DNA from: Rotaria macrura
Lineage: Eukaryota; Rotifera; Eurotatoria; Philodinida; Philodinidae
DNA: 64,000 nt
Assembly (NCBI GenBank): GCA_900239685.1
Contig: OENT01000484.1
Location: 1 to 64,000 of the forward strand
Direction: 5' to 3'
The notes below the pieces were generated by a model. The model was given only the letters and a program-made list of their open reading frames with translations. It made no database searches and had not been told where the DNA came from. The position numbers were made by a program, and so were the translations under genes. Each line of letters starts with the position of its first letter. Position 1 is the first letter of the stretch. Positions 1 to 13,000 of the stretch are shown here, in pieces.

Positions 1-3000
1 ATAACACGCGATGTTAATAAGTCTACTAATTATCAATCACTTCAATTCGATGAAGAGTGAAGTTGTGAAAAGAAAAAAAAATCCATATATACAGTTTAAT
101 GGAAATAAAAGAGAAGTGATGCTGCCATCGTCTTGTGTTCATGCATACTGATTGCTTAGCAACGTTTATTGACCTATAGGAGGTCGCCTGTCGACATAAT
201 ATATTTTAAAAGAAGCTTTATAAACCTTGCCGAATGTTCAAGTGGCAATAGGCAACAATTTTAATGAATTTCTTTTTTCTTTTTGCGCAAGGCTGTGTGA
301 TGTTAGAAGAATGAAGAACTGAATTTCATTTTCTTAAAATGCTCATACGTGACTAGACCGTTGACAAAGGAAAAAGAAGTGAAGAATTGAAATGACAATA
401 TTAGTTTGAATGCTGAATTGAGAAGGAAAACCACATTCATATAATAATTATTTGATTGGTAGAATTAAAAATACATCAAGTCTCTCTAGTTTATCAGACA
501 GTGTCAATATCTACAGTTATCTATGAATCATGATACGCCATAGATTTCAAACATACTTCGAAAGCTATAGCCCTGAAGAATCATTCATGTAAACATACAG
601 CAAATATTTGCTTTCGCTTTAGTTTGTTACAATCGGCAATACAATGTGTAAAAAATTCTGCCAGTTATTTATAACACAAACAAAAGAGTGACCCGAAACT
701 TGAATGACAATTAAATCATAACTGATCACAATAGAAGAACATCGAATCTTACTAGTGAAACGTCGTAGTAAAAGAAGAAATGAAGACGATAGAATCAATC
801 ATCTTGAAAAGTTAGAGAAATTCAGAAAAAAAAGCATCAATCATTAAAATATCTGATAGCATATAGGTAAAAGAAACCATATGCAACAAAGTCGCCGATG
901 CTCAACAATCGTTTGTGCCGATGAAAAAGAATTCATCGGCTGTGACACGTCAATCGGTTTCAAGAAATACAGACAGTCGTGAATTTTAGTTATTTTAAAT
1001 ACCTGATTTAAAAAAATTATTTATTGAAGTTCAAACATATGGAAAAATCAATTTGTTTTCGTTGTGATAAAAAATTACTTCGGTTTTTTCACTTCATTGA
1101 AAACTCATACGAGAAGGAAAATGTCAAGTGCAAACAGTTGCTCTGTTCCTACGTTCCGATTTCATAATTAATTTGAACGATATGCCTATAATGAAAGGTG
1201 TCTTAACACGTTTCACAACTTATTCTCATACAAACTCATTTCTTAATCAAATCACGGACATCATCGTCTTTTTATTTTATTTGATTGTTCTTTTATTGTT
1301 ATATTCTTCAGTGATAACAACAGTACAGTTATTTGTACCACAGAATTACTTATGATTCAAAGAAAATATTTTTTTATGCCAGTATGTAAAACGAATTTTA
1401 TCTTCACGTTTGGTATATACGTATGTTCATGCACCTATAATACATATCATCAGAAAATCGGCATATACTTCGGATTCTGAAACTCTACTGTATTTTCCAT
1501 TGATCTGTATCTCATGTTATTATGAAGAAAGCACCAAACAACAGAAGAAATATTGTTTGTTGATTTTAATTTTACATTAATCAAGAGAAATGAATAAAAG
1601 AAGTATGAAAAGCAACTGTTGCAAGTCTTCAATGATGACTAAGAAATCATAAATAACTCGTGAAAAACACTGCTGATGACGCTTAACGACGTCATTAGAA
1701 TTCTAAAAATGAATGTCATCGAAATGTTGCAAGATTTATAAATATATGTGTTTAGAATATTCGAATCTTCAATTCTGCCATAAATCCCATACGTAGTGAA
1801 ATCGATTGTTTTGTTTTAGAAAAATTTTATTTCTTTGAAAAAAAAATCAACGTCATTAAATCATTTTTTGAAACATACATATGCGTATAGTGTCTTCACA
1901 GAGAAAAAGTTAAGTTTTAATAATGACATCAACACTTACGGAGAATATATCTATATTAGAAATTTTCTCAGACATCTCAAGGCGAAATCAATCGACAACC
2001 TTACTGAATAAGTAACACCGATGTCTATGACTTTTCTCACACAGTCAAAAACGTTGCATTGAATAAAGGTCCATAAAATCGAGCATTTTCTTGTTCTAGG
2101 AGTTTGTGCACTTTCTTGTAATAGTATACAAATGTAGAATAGGAATAATATCGAGTGTCGCCTTTTCAATCTACAAATAAAACACGCCTCTACACATTTT
2201 ATCAATCTCTCGAATCTTATCTAGTACGCCGCATAGAAACCATTGATGATTTCTCCCATTTATAGCAGCAAGATATTGGTGATGTAATCTATAAACATAT
2301 AAGTAACCTTATAATGAACGCACAAGAGAAAAACTAATTATGAACGTCTGACATTTTCAAACTTGTATTTTTTATAATTATCTGCAGTGATCACAATAAC
2401 ATATTGCTAAGATTTTAAGATGCATCGAACAACAGATTAAACACAATAACAAAAAAATAAGGATTAGCTGGCCTAGAATAAAAACAAAGCAAATACACTT
2501 CACTCAATAGGCAATCAGTTCGTAATCATGAAAAACCAAATCAAAATTCAATGATTATATATGAAACTCTTAGATTCATTAATAGGTGCAATATTTGATG
2601 TCATGTTCACAAAGCCCTATTTCTTTGTTCTATTTTCATTCATGTTTCTTAATCCAAGCTAACGATAGTGAAAAAAGCATTCCTAATCTTTTTTTATCAG
2701 TGCTTGAAATGATGTCATTACACAGAAAACTTGCTCGTCTATCAATGAGTAAGCTTTTTTTTTCACTCCAAGCGTCTTTCAAATGTTGTAGAGTGGTGAA
2801 GATAATTTAAAACAACATTGGTCAGCTAGTTTTTAAGAGTTTATAAGCATCATAATAATTCCTCTTGCTTAAATTCCATGAATACATTACCTAACTTATT
2901 AGATTGCAATGTGTTCATATGAACATCATTTGGTACCATAAATAAATCAAGTAATTTGCAGATTTATGATAGCGAGAATAATTACTCTTCATTACTCGAC

Positions 3001-3282
3001 TCAGTTCATATTATCTACTGATAGTTTCTGATTTTAGGAGCATTGAGGAAGTTTTCTCGATCGAAGAATCGAAATCCTCGAAGATAACACTTGACAATAT
3101 AACAACACAATAAAGAAGTGTGAAAAGGAACAGAAGAGTAAAGGATAATTTTCTCTAGCTTTTTTTTTGAAGATTCATTGTACCAATAAATTAGAAAAAA
3201 AAGTTAAATGATATGTAAACAGATGATATTTTAGCTTAGCTGTATTCATACCATGATCACTAGTATAGGCTTAAGATATAAA
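1..3282. other. AT-rich intergenic stretch, no gene seen
   Basis: Frames on both strands are short and broken by stops, with no family motif and no convincing chain of splice sites. A hydrophobic frame near 1183-1355 is low-complexity, T-rich translation and I do not call it a gene. Confidence 0.6.
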
Positions 3283-3877
3283 TATATATGTCAGCGTCCA
3301 ATCTCGGATTCAGGCCAATCTAAGATCCGCCTAGGCCAATCTAGGATAGACTAATATATTACGCTGAAGCAAACAAGAACCGCATTGCTCATACTAGCAT
3401 GATTTATTTTGACAACCAACTCTATATGTTAATAGATTAGTATCCATAGATTTGTCAGACACTTCCGATGTTAACAGATTACCATTCATAATGATGACAA
3501 AAATAAACTTTTTTTTTTCGAACTTTGCTTTAAAATAAACAATGATTCAATTTTATTTACATTTCTACCCACTCCTGTTTTTATTGCATACATTGTATGG
3601 ACAGAACCAAGACCTTCACATAAAATATAACACTTATTATTTCATCAGAGATTGGTCTAAACAAAACCAAGATTGACCGTGTTAACTTTTCAATCCGGCA
3701 TTGGCCTAGGCCAATTTGAGATTCGCTTGAAATTTTCAGACGGATCTCAGATTGGACGTATTGTAACTGATCTATCCGAGAATGACCTGAAATAATGTAT
3801 GTCCAATGTCAGATCCTAGATTGGCGTAGGCGTATCTTATATTGGTCTGCATCCGAGATTGGACGCTGACATATATA
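3283..3877. mobile_element. MITE-like inverted-repeat element (about 595 bp)
   Basis: The two ends are inverted copies: 3283-3309 matches the reverse complement of 3851-3877 without a mismatch, with the outer core TGTCAGCGTCCAATCTCGG. The similarity continues inward for about 30 more bases with a few mismatches. The interior is full of CCAATCT/AGATTGG words in both orientations, including the perfect 16-bp palindrome ATTGGCCTAGGCCAAT at 3700-3715. No coding capacity is seen, so this is a non-autonomous DNA element. The flanks are TA-rich, which hides any target-site duplication. Confidence 0.85.
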
Positions 3878-3997
3878 TACATGTGTATAGTATACTGACA
3901 ACAAAGTGCTATGATCTAATGGTTTTGCTTGTTTTAACTCGTAAACTCTTATCAGATTTATTGCAAAGAAGTTAAAGAAAACTCTAGATATTTTTCA

Positions 3998-4717
3998 TCA
4001 ACAAAGATTTTTCCAAGCATTCTTACTATAATCATTAGTGAGTAAAATATCTAATGCGAACAGAGCCAAATATACCACAAACAAAATCGCAATGGACCAT
4101 TCCAGTGTAGCTGCTACTGATTTTAAGTGTGTCAGATCGGTATGCCTTTTAATTAAACTCATAACAACAAAAGTAATTACCAAAGGAATCATGAAAGAAA
4201 CGAGCACGATTCGTAAGCGAATCGCCAGGTTCACTTGATTGTGTGAGAATCGATAGATAACAGTTGACATAGCCGATAGAAAATTAAACACAATGAATAA
4301 TCCTGTGAATGTATAATGAGCTACGACATGATTAATAGAATCGAAAATAGCAAGAAGAAGAAGACATATACTGGCGATGATACCGAATACAATAGACACA
4401 ATGGAAATATGTCGTTTAAATCTTCGTCGATTTTCCAGATCGAAACAAAGTTTTGTCAATATTAGTGTTAATATAAAAAGAGTCCCCGTCATAGCCGTAC
4501 CAACAATGAACACTGTCTTGTGTCGAGCACCAACATTAGATATAAATGCGATGTCTCCATCATCATATTGGTAATGAATAAAATCATCTTGTCCCCATAA
4601 GCCGAATAAAGCTGCAATCGTTGTTAACCATATAACGGAAGCAATAACTGATGTCAGCACACCGAGAAATTCCAGCCAGGACTGTTTCAGTGATGATGCT
4701 ATTGCACCTATTGACAT
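3998..4717 (-). CDS. DRAM/Frag1/Sfk1-like six-helix membrane protein
   Basis: This is a single-exon frame of 239 residues from a genuine ATG. About six hydrophobic helices can be placed near residues 17-40, 66-90, 100-123, 131-152, 166-188 and 205-228. The stretch FISNVGARHKTVFIVG after helix 1 resembles the family's IS..GA.....F..G signature, and the last helix begins EWSIAILFVVYLALFALD, close to the EW....F..Y...FA.D ending of Frag1/DRAM proteins. Known members sit in lysosomal, Golgi or plasma membranes and have been tied to autophagy (DRAM) or GPI-lipid handling (Frag1/PGAP2). Which role applies here cannot be told. The length fits the family and nothing looks broken. The neighbours are an inverted-repeat element downstream and non-coding DNA upstream. 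The family assignment is by motif memory, so another six-helix family remains possible. Confidence 0.68.
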   Translation of the reverse strand: MSIGAIASSLKQSWLEFLGVLTSVIASVIWLTTIAALFGLWGQDDFIHYQYDDGDIAFISNVGARHKTVFIVGTAMTGTLFILTLILTKLCFDLENRRRFKRHISIVSIVFGIIASICLLLLAIFDSINHVVAHYTFTGLFIVFNFLSAMSTVIYRFSHNQVNLAIRLRIVLVSFMIPLVITFVVMSLIKRHTDLTHLKSVAATLEWSIAILFVVYLALFALDILLTNDYSKNAWKNLC

Positions 4718-6760
4718 ATCTAGTCAACGAGACTGTGTGAAAAGGTTATTTCACGCAGATAATCATATCATATTTCGTAGAATAGAATACAGATATTCAG
4801 AGAAAAACGGTCCTCATCAATAAATATGGGTTGACATACAAAGTAGTTATCAACATGAAAAGAAAACTTTCTTGTGATCCAAGATAAAAATCAATTGATT
4901 GCTTTTATTCGAATGAGTCACGTAGGAATTGAAAATAAGAAGATTAAATCGTTTCCACAACATAGAAGATGGAAGAATTCGATAGAGTACACTTGTTTTA
5001 TCATATTTTTAGACCTAATAGTACTTTGAGATTTTAAAATCTTCAAATCTTGCACAAGTTCTAACTAATGTTCTTTAAGTCACTCTACTTGAGCGAACTG
5101 TACTGGTAAGTTATAACTATGTTGTCGAGAAATTTGCCTTCCTACATCTTTGGTCAACGTCTGCCGCCTACATATTATTGCCGTATTTATGTTTTTATTT
5201 CTGTAAAAGTTTGATTAAAAAACGATTTCAATCTTATTAGGCACATGCGGTGTGCATGATCAAATTAGACTTGAACTAACTAAAATATTCATGAGGATCA
5301 CGATACGAAATGCATGAAGACATTTTTATGTTTTGTTTTCTTGATGACACGAACAAATTAATATAATTAAAACGTAAGTTATTGTGTTACATATTCACTT
5401 TTTTTCAGGTATCAGATATATACACTCTGAGGTCGAACGAAGCTACTGATGCAAATATATGCTTGTGTATTAAGAGCAACGTTTGTCAAAAACTGTACTG
5501 TAATCATGAAATGTTATTTATTGTCATCAATCATCTAAACTGATGGTCCATGAAAACATTAAACTAATCAATAGTTGAATCTGATCTGACATGGATTTGA
5601 TACTATCAAAAAGAAAAATCATTCCGTCTTTACTTTCAGGTAGTAATGGAGTACAACATTATTTTCTGACATCGACATTTCTTCATGAATAAGGCTCAAA
5701 CATAATTCATACTTCCAACTTTGATACTCGTTGTACAACTTCCTCCGATGTCAACATAACCGGCATTGAGTATGATTTACGTCGATCAAATAAGTTATCT
5801 TAAGAATGCACGACAAATATCCTATTTTTCTGAAGCGAACTCGTTAATTTTATATCAACTAGGAAAGAAATAAGCTATACTGATAAGTATGTTGTTCATT
5901 CAACTTTCAAATATCAAGGCCGAAAAACTTAGGAAAACTATTTGTGAATCTCTTGATCTTTGAATGATTCATGAGTATGAACTGATATTGAATTGAATAT
6001 TTTACTCTCATTTAGAAGACAATTCAATACGTTTATCCATGAAAGAATCATATGAATTTTCTCATCGACCAAACATTAATTGAGAATATATAAAACTGGA
6101 GTTTTTCGTTTGCTAGGCAAATCGAACGCACTTGTCAAAAAGTGATTAGCATTCGGGTTTTATGCAGAAAAAAAGAATAGTTTAGATGTATGTGAGTAGG
6201 ATATTAAAAGAAAGAGCATACGAAGAGATTTTCTGCTTGCCTTTAATTGATCGAAGGGATTATAACGGATATCAAAAATTGATTACTGGATCTATATAGG
6301 ATAGAAAGATTTTTTCCTTTGTAATCAAGTACAATTTTTCGTCACCAAGTTAAAGCATCGAATTTCTCTGCGAGAAATGAATGACTTAAATTGAATCGTT
6401 ATTTTTATTACAAATACAATTATTCCTATTGATAAGATCTATTCCATGGGTAAATAAATGTGAAAACTTCGGACTTAAGTCCGGGAGTTTTGTGTACTTG
6501 ACAAAGGGAATGAGACAAATCAGTCATTCTAGAATGTGTGTACGGAAGAAGTATCCTGGTAAAGCTTTTTTGGAAACCCCAAAACTAGTGGTCATCTGAG
6601 ACATATCTAGACATTTGGTTTCTGGATACAGTTTTTGTGCATTTTCAGACCTTTTTCAAGCGATGTTTTGTTAGAAAGCTACGATTTTGTTCAAAACTAA
6701 TATCAGATTCGGAATCAGCGTTAAAAATTGAGTCGATTTTTATACTTTGTGGATAATGCA
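4718..6760. other. Intergenic stretch upstream of the DRAM-like gene
   Basis: No gene is seen. The first 100-200 bases must hold the promoter of the minus-strand DRAM-like gene, but I cannot point to a core element. A near-perfect 28-bp palindrome lies at 6463-6490, centred on CGGACTTAAGTCCG, with AAAACT and AGTTTT as outer arms. Confidence 0.5.
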
Positions 6761-7463
6761 TAGGGCTGCTACATTACCATTACTTTTTATTACTATTACT
6801 CGGTAATTGGTAATACATTTTATTACTATTATTACTTATTATTTTTGACAGTAATTATAGTTTACTTGACTATATAAATGATACTAAACCTCTTATTGTT
6901 GTTGACCACCAATTAAATTTTTATTAATTATTACCGGAAATAATGTAATAAAAATTCAGAGGTAATAAAAATAATTAGTAATAACTATTAAAAAATGCCG
7001 ACACATCGTTTTAATAACGGGATCGCACAATAAGAAGGAATCATTCACACTATGTTTTCACTTATTTTTCCATGTGTGAGCTCATTGTCCTTCTTTTCAT
7101 GACTTGTTCTATTCATATAGCATTTGAAATTCGGTTCGTGTCATGATTTAGATACCACCTCCTTCGCCATAGTCCCTTGCATAATATCTGAAGGACCACT
7201 AAATATGATACGTAAGATGAGATATTGTGTTGATATATCGATAATACTGATTGATTCCAATCTACCTTGTAGATCCAAAATCACTGAATATTTGGATCAA
7301 CAGAATACCAGGCAATGGTATCTCATTTCACCTACGGACTCTCGTTGAACGTTTTACATAGTTCGTGGAATAGCTATTTTTCGCACTGACCATTGCGGAA
7401 ACCGATGACGCGTTTTAATTGGAGATTATTTTAGCCCACCGAATCCTTAGTCGATCCTCACTT

Positions 7464-7765
7464 TTGTAGGCCCAGAAATTCACAGAATCACCCTAGGAGT
7501 CAAGCAAAGCAAGAAAAAGTTTGTCATGAAATCTCAGTTGCAAGCCCAGAGAAATCAAATTATTGTCAAGAAAAGTATTCGGGTGGTCTTCCAAGGAATC
7601 CCTGAAGAGTTCTTGTTGAGTATTTAAGGATTCTTTAGGGACTTCCTACAAGAACTATTTAAAAACATTTCTTGCCAATGAATTGACTTCTCGGGGCTCC
7701 TGGCTAAGATTTTATCAAACTTTTTCTTGTTTTACTTGGTTCACCGGGGCTTCCAAATGTGTGAG
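7464..7765. repeat. Foldback repeat nested in the hAT-like element
   Basis: The left arm, about 7500-7565, pairs imperfectly with the reverse complement of about 7675-7745. Both arms share the core GCAAGAAAAAGTTTG or ACAAGAAAAAGTTTG and a following GAGAA.TCAA.T.ATTG block. The arms enclose roughly 110 bases containing repeated AAGGAWTCYYT words. No protein is encoded. It looks like a small non-autonomous element that landed inside a larger one, or an internal arm of the larger one. Confidence 0.55.
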
Positions 7766-8656
7766 TCAATTATGGATACAAAGATATTTTCACATTAAAA
7801 TTTTATTTTGATATAAACATAACAAGGAACAGCAACTTTTTTAGTTGTCCGACAATTTTGAGATCTAACTCAACAAATAGCAGAAATTTGAAGAGCAGCG
7901 AAAATAGAACTACTATCCATTAAAAAAAAACGAAGATGCCTTGGTATTTATTTTAAATTAGGGGTGGAGGATCATATTTAATTTACTCTATTTACCTTGA
8001 CAAACGTTAAGTAAATGTGCCAACCCTCCTTTTACTAACTATTGACAGGAGTATGATAGAAAGCATGGTTTCTACCTTACAAAGAGCATGCTTAGGATCG
8101 TAAATCCATCAGATCACCAAGCGACATGAACTTTCTTTTAGGGGATTCCTAAGGCATTTCAGGGAGACTTTTAGAAAACAGATATTTTGTTCTTCTACGT
8201 CGATATATTCATGATTTTAATCCACCCATATTGTAACCTAACGTCTGCGATATGAAAGCTGTAACTTTCGTATTTTTCTTGCTTTTCCTTGAAAAGAACT
8301 CAATCTCCTGAATTTTCAGCCCAGCATCGAAAAATTGCATTGCAAAATTTATTGCTGAATTTTACCATTATACATGTCTAGTGACCCATAGCATATTCTG
8401 AAAATTTCCATGGAGGAGTATGGTCCTTCTGTGAATCATTATATTTTCAAGTGAAGCCCAGTCTTGCGAGCTGCCCTTAGAAAAGAGTTACTTTTTTCAA
8501 GTTCAATATCTTGAGAAGGGAGTATTCTTTAAAATATTTTAATTTTCTTGTGTCTTTCTGCTCTGAAGTTTGCTGTTCCGAACGGTGAAAACTACGCCTT
8601 TCTATCATGTTCCTGTCCAAAATAATTAAAAAATCCCGAGTGTCTTCTTTTTTGAA

Positions 8657-8962
8657 ATGAATAATAGTTCGGTTCAAAACAGTAGATCCATCTTATCACC
8701 TTCTAGTTATATTGAAAGAGTTCATCATGGTCGTTCTCGAAGCGGGATCTCAATGCGAGATGATGTTATTACAAAGATGTTCGCAATGACCCGCTTTGAC
8801 AATAATGGTATGGATGCGAATCTACAAGAAAGTATAGCTTCTTTTAGTTGTGCGAATTGTATACAAATGAAACAGCGATCTTCATTCTCAGCAACTAATC
8901 TTTGCTATTCCATGGTCTTCAGAGAAGCTGATGTAATCAAAAGATTAAGTCAGATGAGTTGA
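8657..8962 (+). CDS. Uncharacterised 101-residue ORF
   Basis: This ATG-initiated frame is Ser-, Met- and Arg-rich, starts MNNSSVQNSRSILSPSSY and ends at a TGA. It has no signal peptide, no membrane helix and no motif I recognise. A CANC pair (residues about 70-73) is the only clustered cysteine signal. Its composition is less AT-biased than the surroundings, which slightly favours coding. It lies inside the interval bounded by the TAGGGSTG repeats, so it could be cargo, a remnant exon or chance. Confidence 0.28.
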   Translation: MNNSSVQNSRSILSPSSYIERVHHGRSRSGISMRDDVITKMFAMTRFDNNGMDANLQESIASFSCANCIQMKQRSSFSATNLCYSMVFREADVIKRLSQMS

Positions 8963-9797
8963 ATCCAATCTTTTTTCATTTATCAAAGCATTAAAAAATG
9001 GTCTAGTGTGATAGTGGTCTTCGAATTTTTATTAACAGAACTTCATCGAGTTACGTTTGATCCTTATTTATTGTTAGGTATTCAAAAATAAACAGTGAAT
9101 GTTTACTCAAAACAAAATTGAATCTACCTTATTAACTAGAGAACAGAAATGTGCATTATAGGTCTTCAATAACAGTTATCTCCCGTAAATAAAGGTCTTT
9201 TACAGAACACTGAGCGCACATAAAACATCTTCAATATCTTGTGACTTCATAATTTTTCTTTATCAGTGGACTTTCGTTTTCATGCAGTTTTGAAAATATA
9301 GTGCTAGTACAGATTGATATATTTCGATGCTGCTACATATCGAAATTGTATAGTAGCAAAGAAAGAGGACAAGACTTTTCCATTGTATATTGCATTGCTG
9401 CATCATGTAACTAATTAGATTGGTGTTTTGAAATATATTGTAGGCTCTTTTCAGCTCATTTAGGTATGTGAAATCTAGAAAATATACCGATGCTATCTAT
9501 ACTGCATGTTAACTGAGAGTATTGTATGTCTTAAACATGAAGTCTATCGTTCCCATAATCCATTAGTATGAAAGTACAATACCAAAAAATATTCAAAGTA
9601 TTTGTACTATTGTACATGTATATTACTTATTACTTTATTATTACTTTATTACTTTTTTAGAATTATTACTTTTATTACTCTTATTACTTTCCAAAATTAT
9701 TACCAGTAATGGTAATGTAGCACCCCTAACAATTCTGAGGAAAAACGTTTTTTTGAAAAAATCCCTGTGCAACCCTTCAGGAATTGTTTGGTCAATA

Positions 9798-10073
9798 ATG
9801 ACAGTTATTTTGATAACTCAGTCATTTCTTGCCGGATCCTTCTCATCTTCGAACTCGACCGAGATATTGATGAGACAATTCTGTGCACAAAATTTCAGCT
9901 CAATCGAATGTACTTGTGAAGAGTTATCGTGTAAACGGCCGGACGGCCGGACACACTGGCCGATTCTAGAGTGTACTCAATTTTTGAGTACACAAAAACA
10001 GACACCTTCGATTGCTACAGTATACAAGATACGTCTAGACATAAGTAAAGCTTCATCTATTTTTAAAGTGTAA
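9798..10073 (+). CDS. Possible small secreted Cys-containing protein
   Basis: The frame from the ATG at 9798 gives 91 residues. The first 20 (MTVILITQSFLAGSFSSSNS) resemble a signal peptide with an Ala/Gly/Ser cleavage region. A short cysteine-rich stretch follows (CAQNFSSIECTCEELSC). The frame also runs through an odd GGCCGGACGGCCGG repeat and a perfect 10-bp hairpin (GTGTACTCAA, TTT, TTGAGTACAC) near 9972-9994, which is unusual for coding DNA. No family is recognised. It may be chance. Confidence 0.2.
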   Translation: MTVILITQSFLAGSFSSSNSTEILMRQFCAQNFSSIECTCEELSCKRPDGRTHWPILECTQFLSTQKQTPSIATVYKIRLDISKASSIFKV

Positions 10074-13000
10074 CATACGAATTGAATACACTCTTAGAAC
10101 TCGAAAAATTTCCATTTCCCTACTTTTTCTATTTCACATGAACGTAAGTTATAGTAAAATAGGAACTCTGTGAAGAAACACATTTCAATTGACATGACAA
10201 CTAGCATAGTTTGTTACGATGTATGAGCTCATATTACATTCAAGTGTGCACCATATCTATTTTGCAATATGATTTACTCTAAAAGAAACGACATTTAGTA
10301 TGTACACTACAAGATGAAACAATAGTGAATGAAGTTTCCTGATTTTCTGTGAAGGAACATCTCCAATCGAAAGGCACAGATGACTGTTTCTGTAGAACAA
10401 TGAATCAAAACTGCTCTCGTTCATATTCTATGATATGTCATGAAAAACAATCATGACCTTGCGCCTTGCTGTATATTAGTCACTGTTTGCTCGATGCTTT
10501 TTGTCCTTGTCAATTGCGAGTAGATCAAATGTTGTCTATGACTCTTGAAAGATTCTTTCGTCTTGCTATTGAAAAACAGATAGTTCTATAGATATCTTTT
10601 CCAATTTTTTTTATTCAATAGAAATTCTAGATCATATTGTTAAGATCTTCAATGAAATATTAATGTTGCTGAAAAAAAATTCGGCGAATGATCGTGCTTC
10701 TGACTAGTCAAAAATAAAATCGTTTGAAATACATCGTGATTGTGTGTAAGACAAAACTTCATGTGTCAGATAGTTTCATCAGGTCTTTCGTCACACGAGT
10801 CACCCTAGACTAATCTTTTTAACAGAAACTAAACGTGATATCATACGATTCCCTAATGGGAGAAACTGGTTGCCCTTTTTCTTGGTATGGCAAAACTTAA
10901 GAAAACTTGCAGTAAATCAAGAGCAAAAACTTGATTATTGGGTATTCGTTCATGCTACTTAATACGAGTACAAAATATTACTCAATTTTTCGTATTCTAA
11001 AACTGTTTTTGATTCATAGAAATGGTTTGTGAAAGAGAAAAATGTGAAAAACAATTGTCGAGTAATGACGAAGATCATCTTGAAATATTTTTATTATGGA
11101 CTGTTCATCACAGATGAAGATCCGTCACATTTTCCACAAGTAGGTCAACAAAATTTATATTTTCAATACTGTTCCCTTATTTGACCTAAACAGATTTAGA
11201 AAAAAATTACCTTCAACCGATCTTATTTATCACCCATTAATCTTGATTCACCAGAACAACAACGAAAATCCTAGAGAACATCTTTTACAGGTAGAAAGCA
11301 GAATCCGCGTCTATTAAGAAAAATAATGTAATCACGAAGATGAACACTCGGGAAGAAAAAATAGTGAAAGAGAAATGAATAACCACAGTTGTACAGAGCA
11401 AAGTGACAAAAGAATGAAAAAGCAAAACAAAAACAGAATAGTGTAGATACAAACCAAAGAATTTTAGAACAACGTTACATCAAAACACCGAACGAACAAA
11501 TATCGAAACATGCGCGCATGAAAAAGAAATTGTGAGATTCGATCAATGACACTGATTCTGTCCCTGTTGAGTTATGGCTTTCATTTTCTATGTTTATCTC
11601 ATCAATCGATCATGAACTGAGTGTGTATATATGCTTGTTGAACTTATACGTTCCTACCTCTCTAAACATCATCTTTTCTCTTCTTGTAACACCATGTTTT
11701 CACCTCACCCGATGCTTTTCAATTCGGATTTGTGCATAAATTCATGTCCAATTACATGAAAAAAAAATCCTAGTACAACCGATTCTCTCAAGCAAACTGA
11801 AAAAGTTGTAAACAATTAACTCAATGTGTAGCCGCAGGCTCGATACATTGCAGCAGTTTGAATGATGACATACCGACTTGATATTTTATCTTGAAATAAC
11901 TAGATCAATTTGTAAACAGAATTCTCGGCAAAATATAACTCTGCAGAAAAATTCAAAATGCCATCGTATTGCATTGGTTTTCACATTTGACTCGATTCTA
12001 AGCAAAAATTGAGTTTATATATATATATAAGAAATAGATCAGTAGAACATGTTTCTCGCCACTGTAGTATTCGTTTTGCTTATATTCGCATATTCTTATG
12101 TGGTGAAAGTTAAATACAAGTTAGGATACATACCGATTTCTCCATTTATTATAAATTCGACACAATGACATACAACTACATGGCTTTACCAATGTTCTTT
12201 TATGATAGGGAGTAGTGATCCAAATAATGGTGGCAGCGATTATTCCATAGAATTGTTGATTTGAACCGTGACATTGATTGTGAATGAAAACAGAAGTAAA
12301 ATTGATGAGCCTTTTCTCTCGTATTTAGCAAATGTTTCTTCCACAGGATTAGAGACAGAGCATGTATGTACATCGAAATTTTTATGTAATTACGTACATG
12401 AAAAGTTATTTTATTTTCTAATAGTTAGCCAACAGAAACGGATCTTCTGCTAACTGTCGAGTCTTGCGAATAAAAAATAGACAAATGGACGCTTCTCAAA
12501 AGCAATGGATGATTTTCAATGTAAATAAACTTTAAGAGTTACTCCTATGAACAGCAACGATTGATTCTATTCGATTTCAGTATTGTTGACAAGTAAATTG
12601 TATAATTTCTTCGAACACTTTTTTGTATCAATTAGAAACTCGAAAAAACAAACCATGAGATTATTACATTAATTAGATCGTGAGTTGTGAATCAGTTATC
12701 GAAACTATCATTTTCTTTTTTCTTATCATCTGTGAAAACAAACTCATACAGATTATGTTACAATCAATCTCTAGTACTTCGTTGTTGTCATGACTTTTTT
12801 TGAACTGTAGTTTTAATGTGTGCACACATTTTTTCTATCATGTCTACGTTATTGATGAAGGAAATATTTATCCTGGCTTTATGCTGATGAGTTTTGATGA
12901 ATAAATAGTGGTTGATTTGATAGCCTAGTGTAAATCTCCAATGATAATTGACTTTCAAATCAAAGCTATCTCACGTGTAGCGAAGTAGTAGGACACTAAC

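Larger units (their letters stand above)
6761..9728. mobile_element. hAT-like element, or two MITE halves, with TAGGGSTGCTAC ends
   Basis: The left end TAGGGCTGCTACATTACC (from 6761) and the right end (to 9728, reverse complement TAGGGGTGCTACATTACC) form a 25-bp terminal inverted repeat with one mismatch. Both ends run into AT-rich arms of repeated TTATTACT words (6780-6990 and 9590-9710). TAGGGGTG termini are typical of hAT transposons. The 8-bp flanks ATAATGCA and ACAATTCT agree at only five positions, so the target duplication is eroded, or the two ends belong to separate insertions. No transposase is recognisable inside. Confidence 0.6.

Noticed and set aside
1183-1355. Hydrophobic 57-residue ORF resembling a membrane anchor
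   Set aside because: The hydrophobicity comes from a T-rich AT stretch; no conserved motif or neighbouring exon.
11022-11117. Short ORF with a charged N terminus (MVCEREKCEKQLSSNDEDH)
   Set aside because: Only 31 residues, with no family and no flanking exons in phase.
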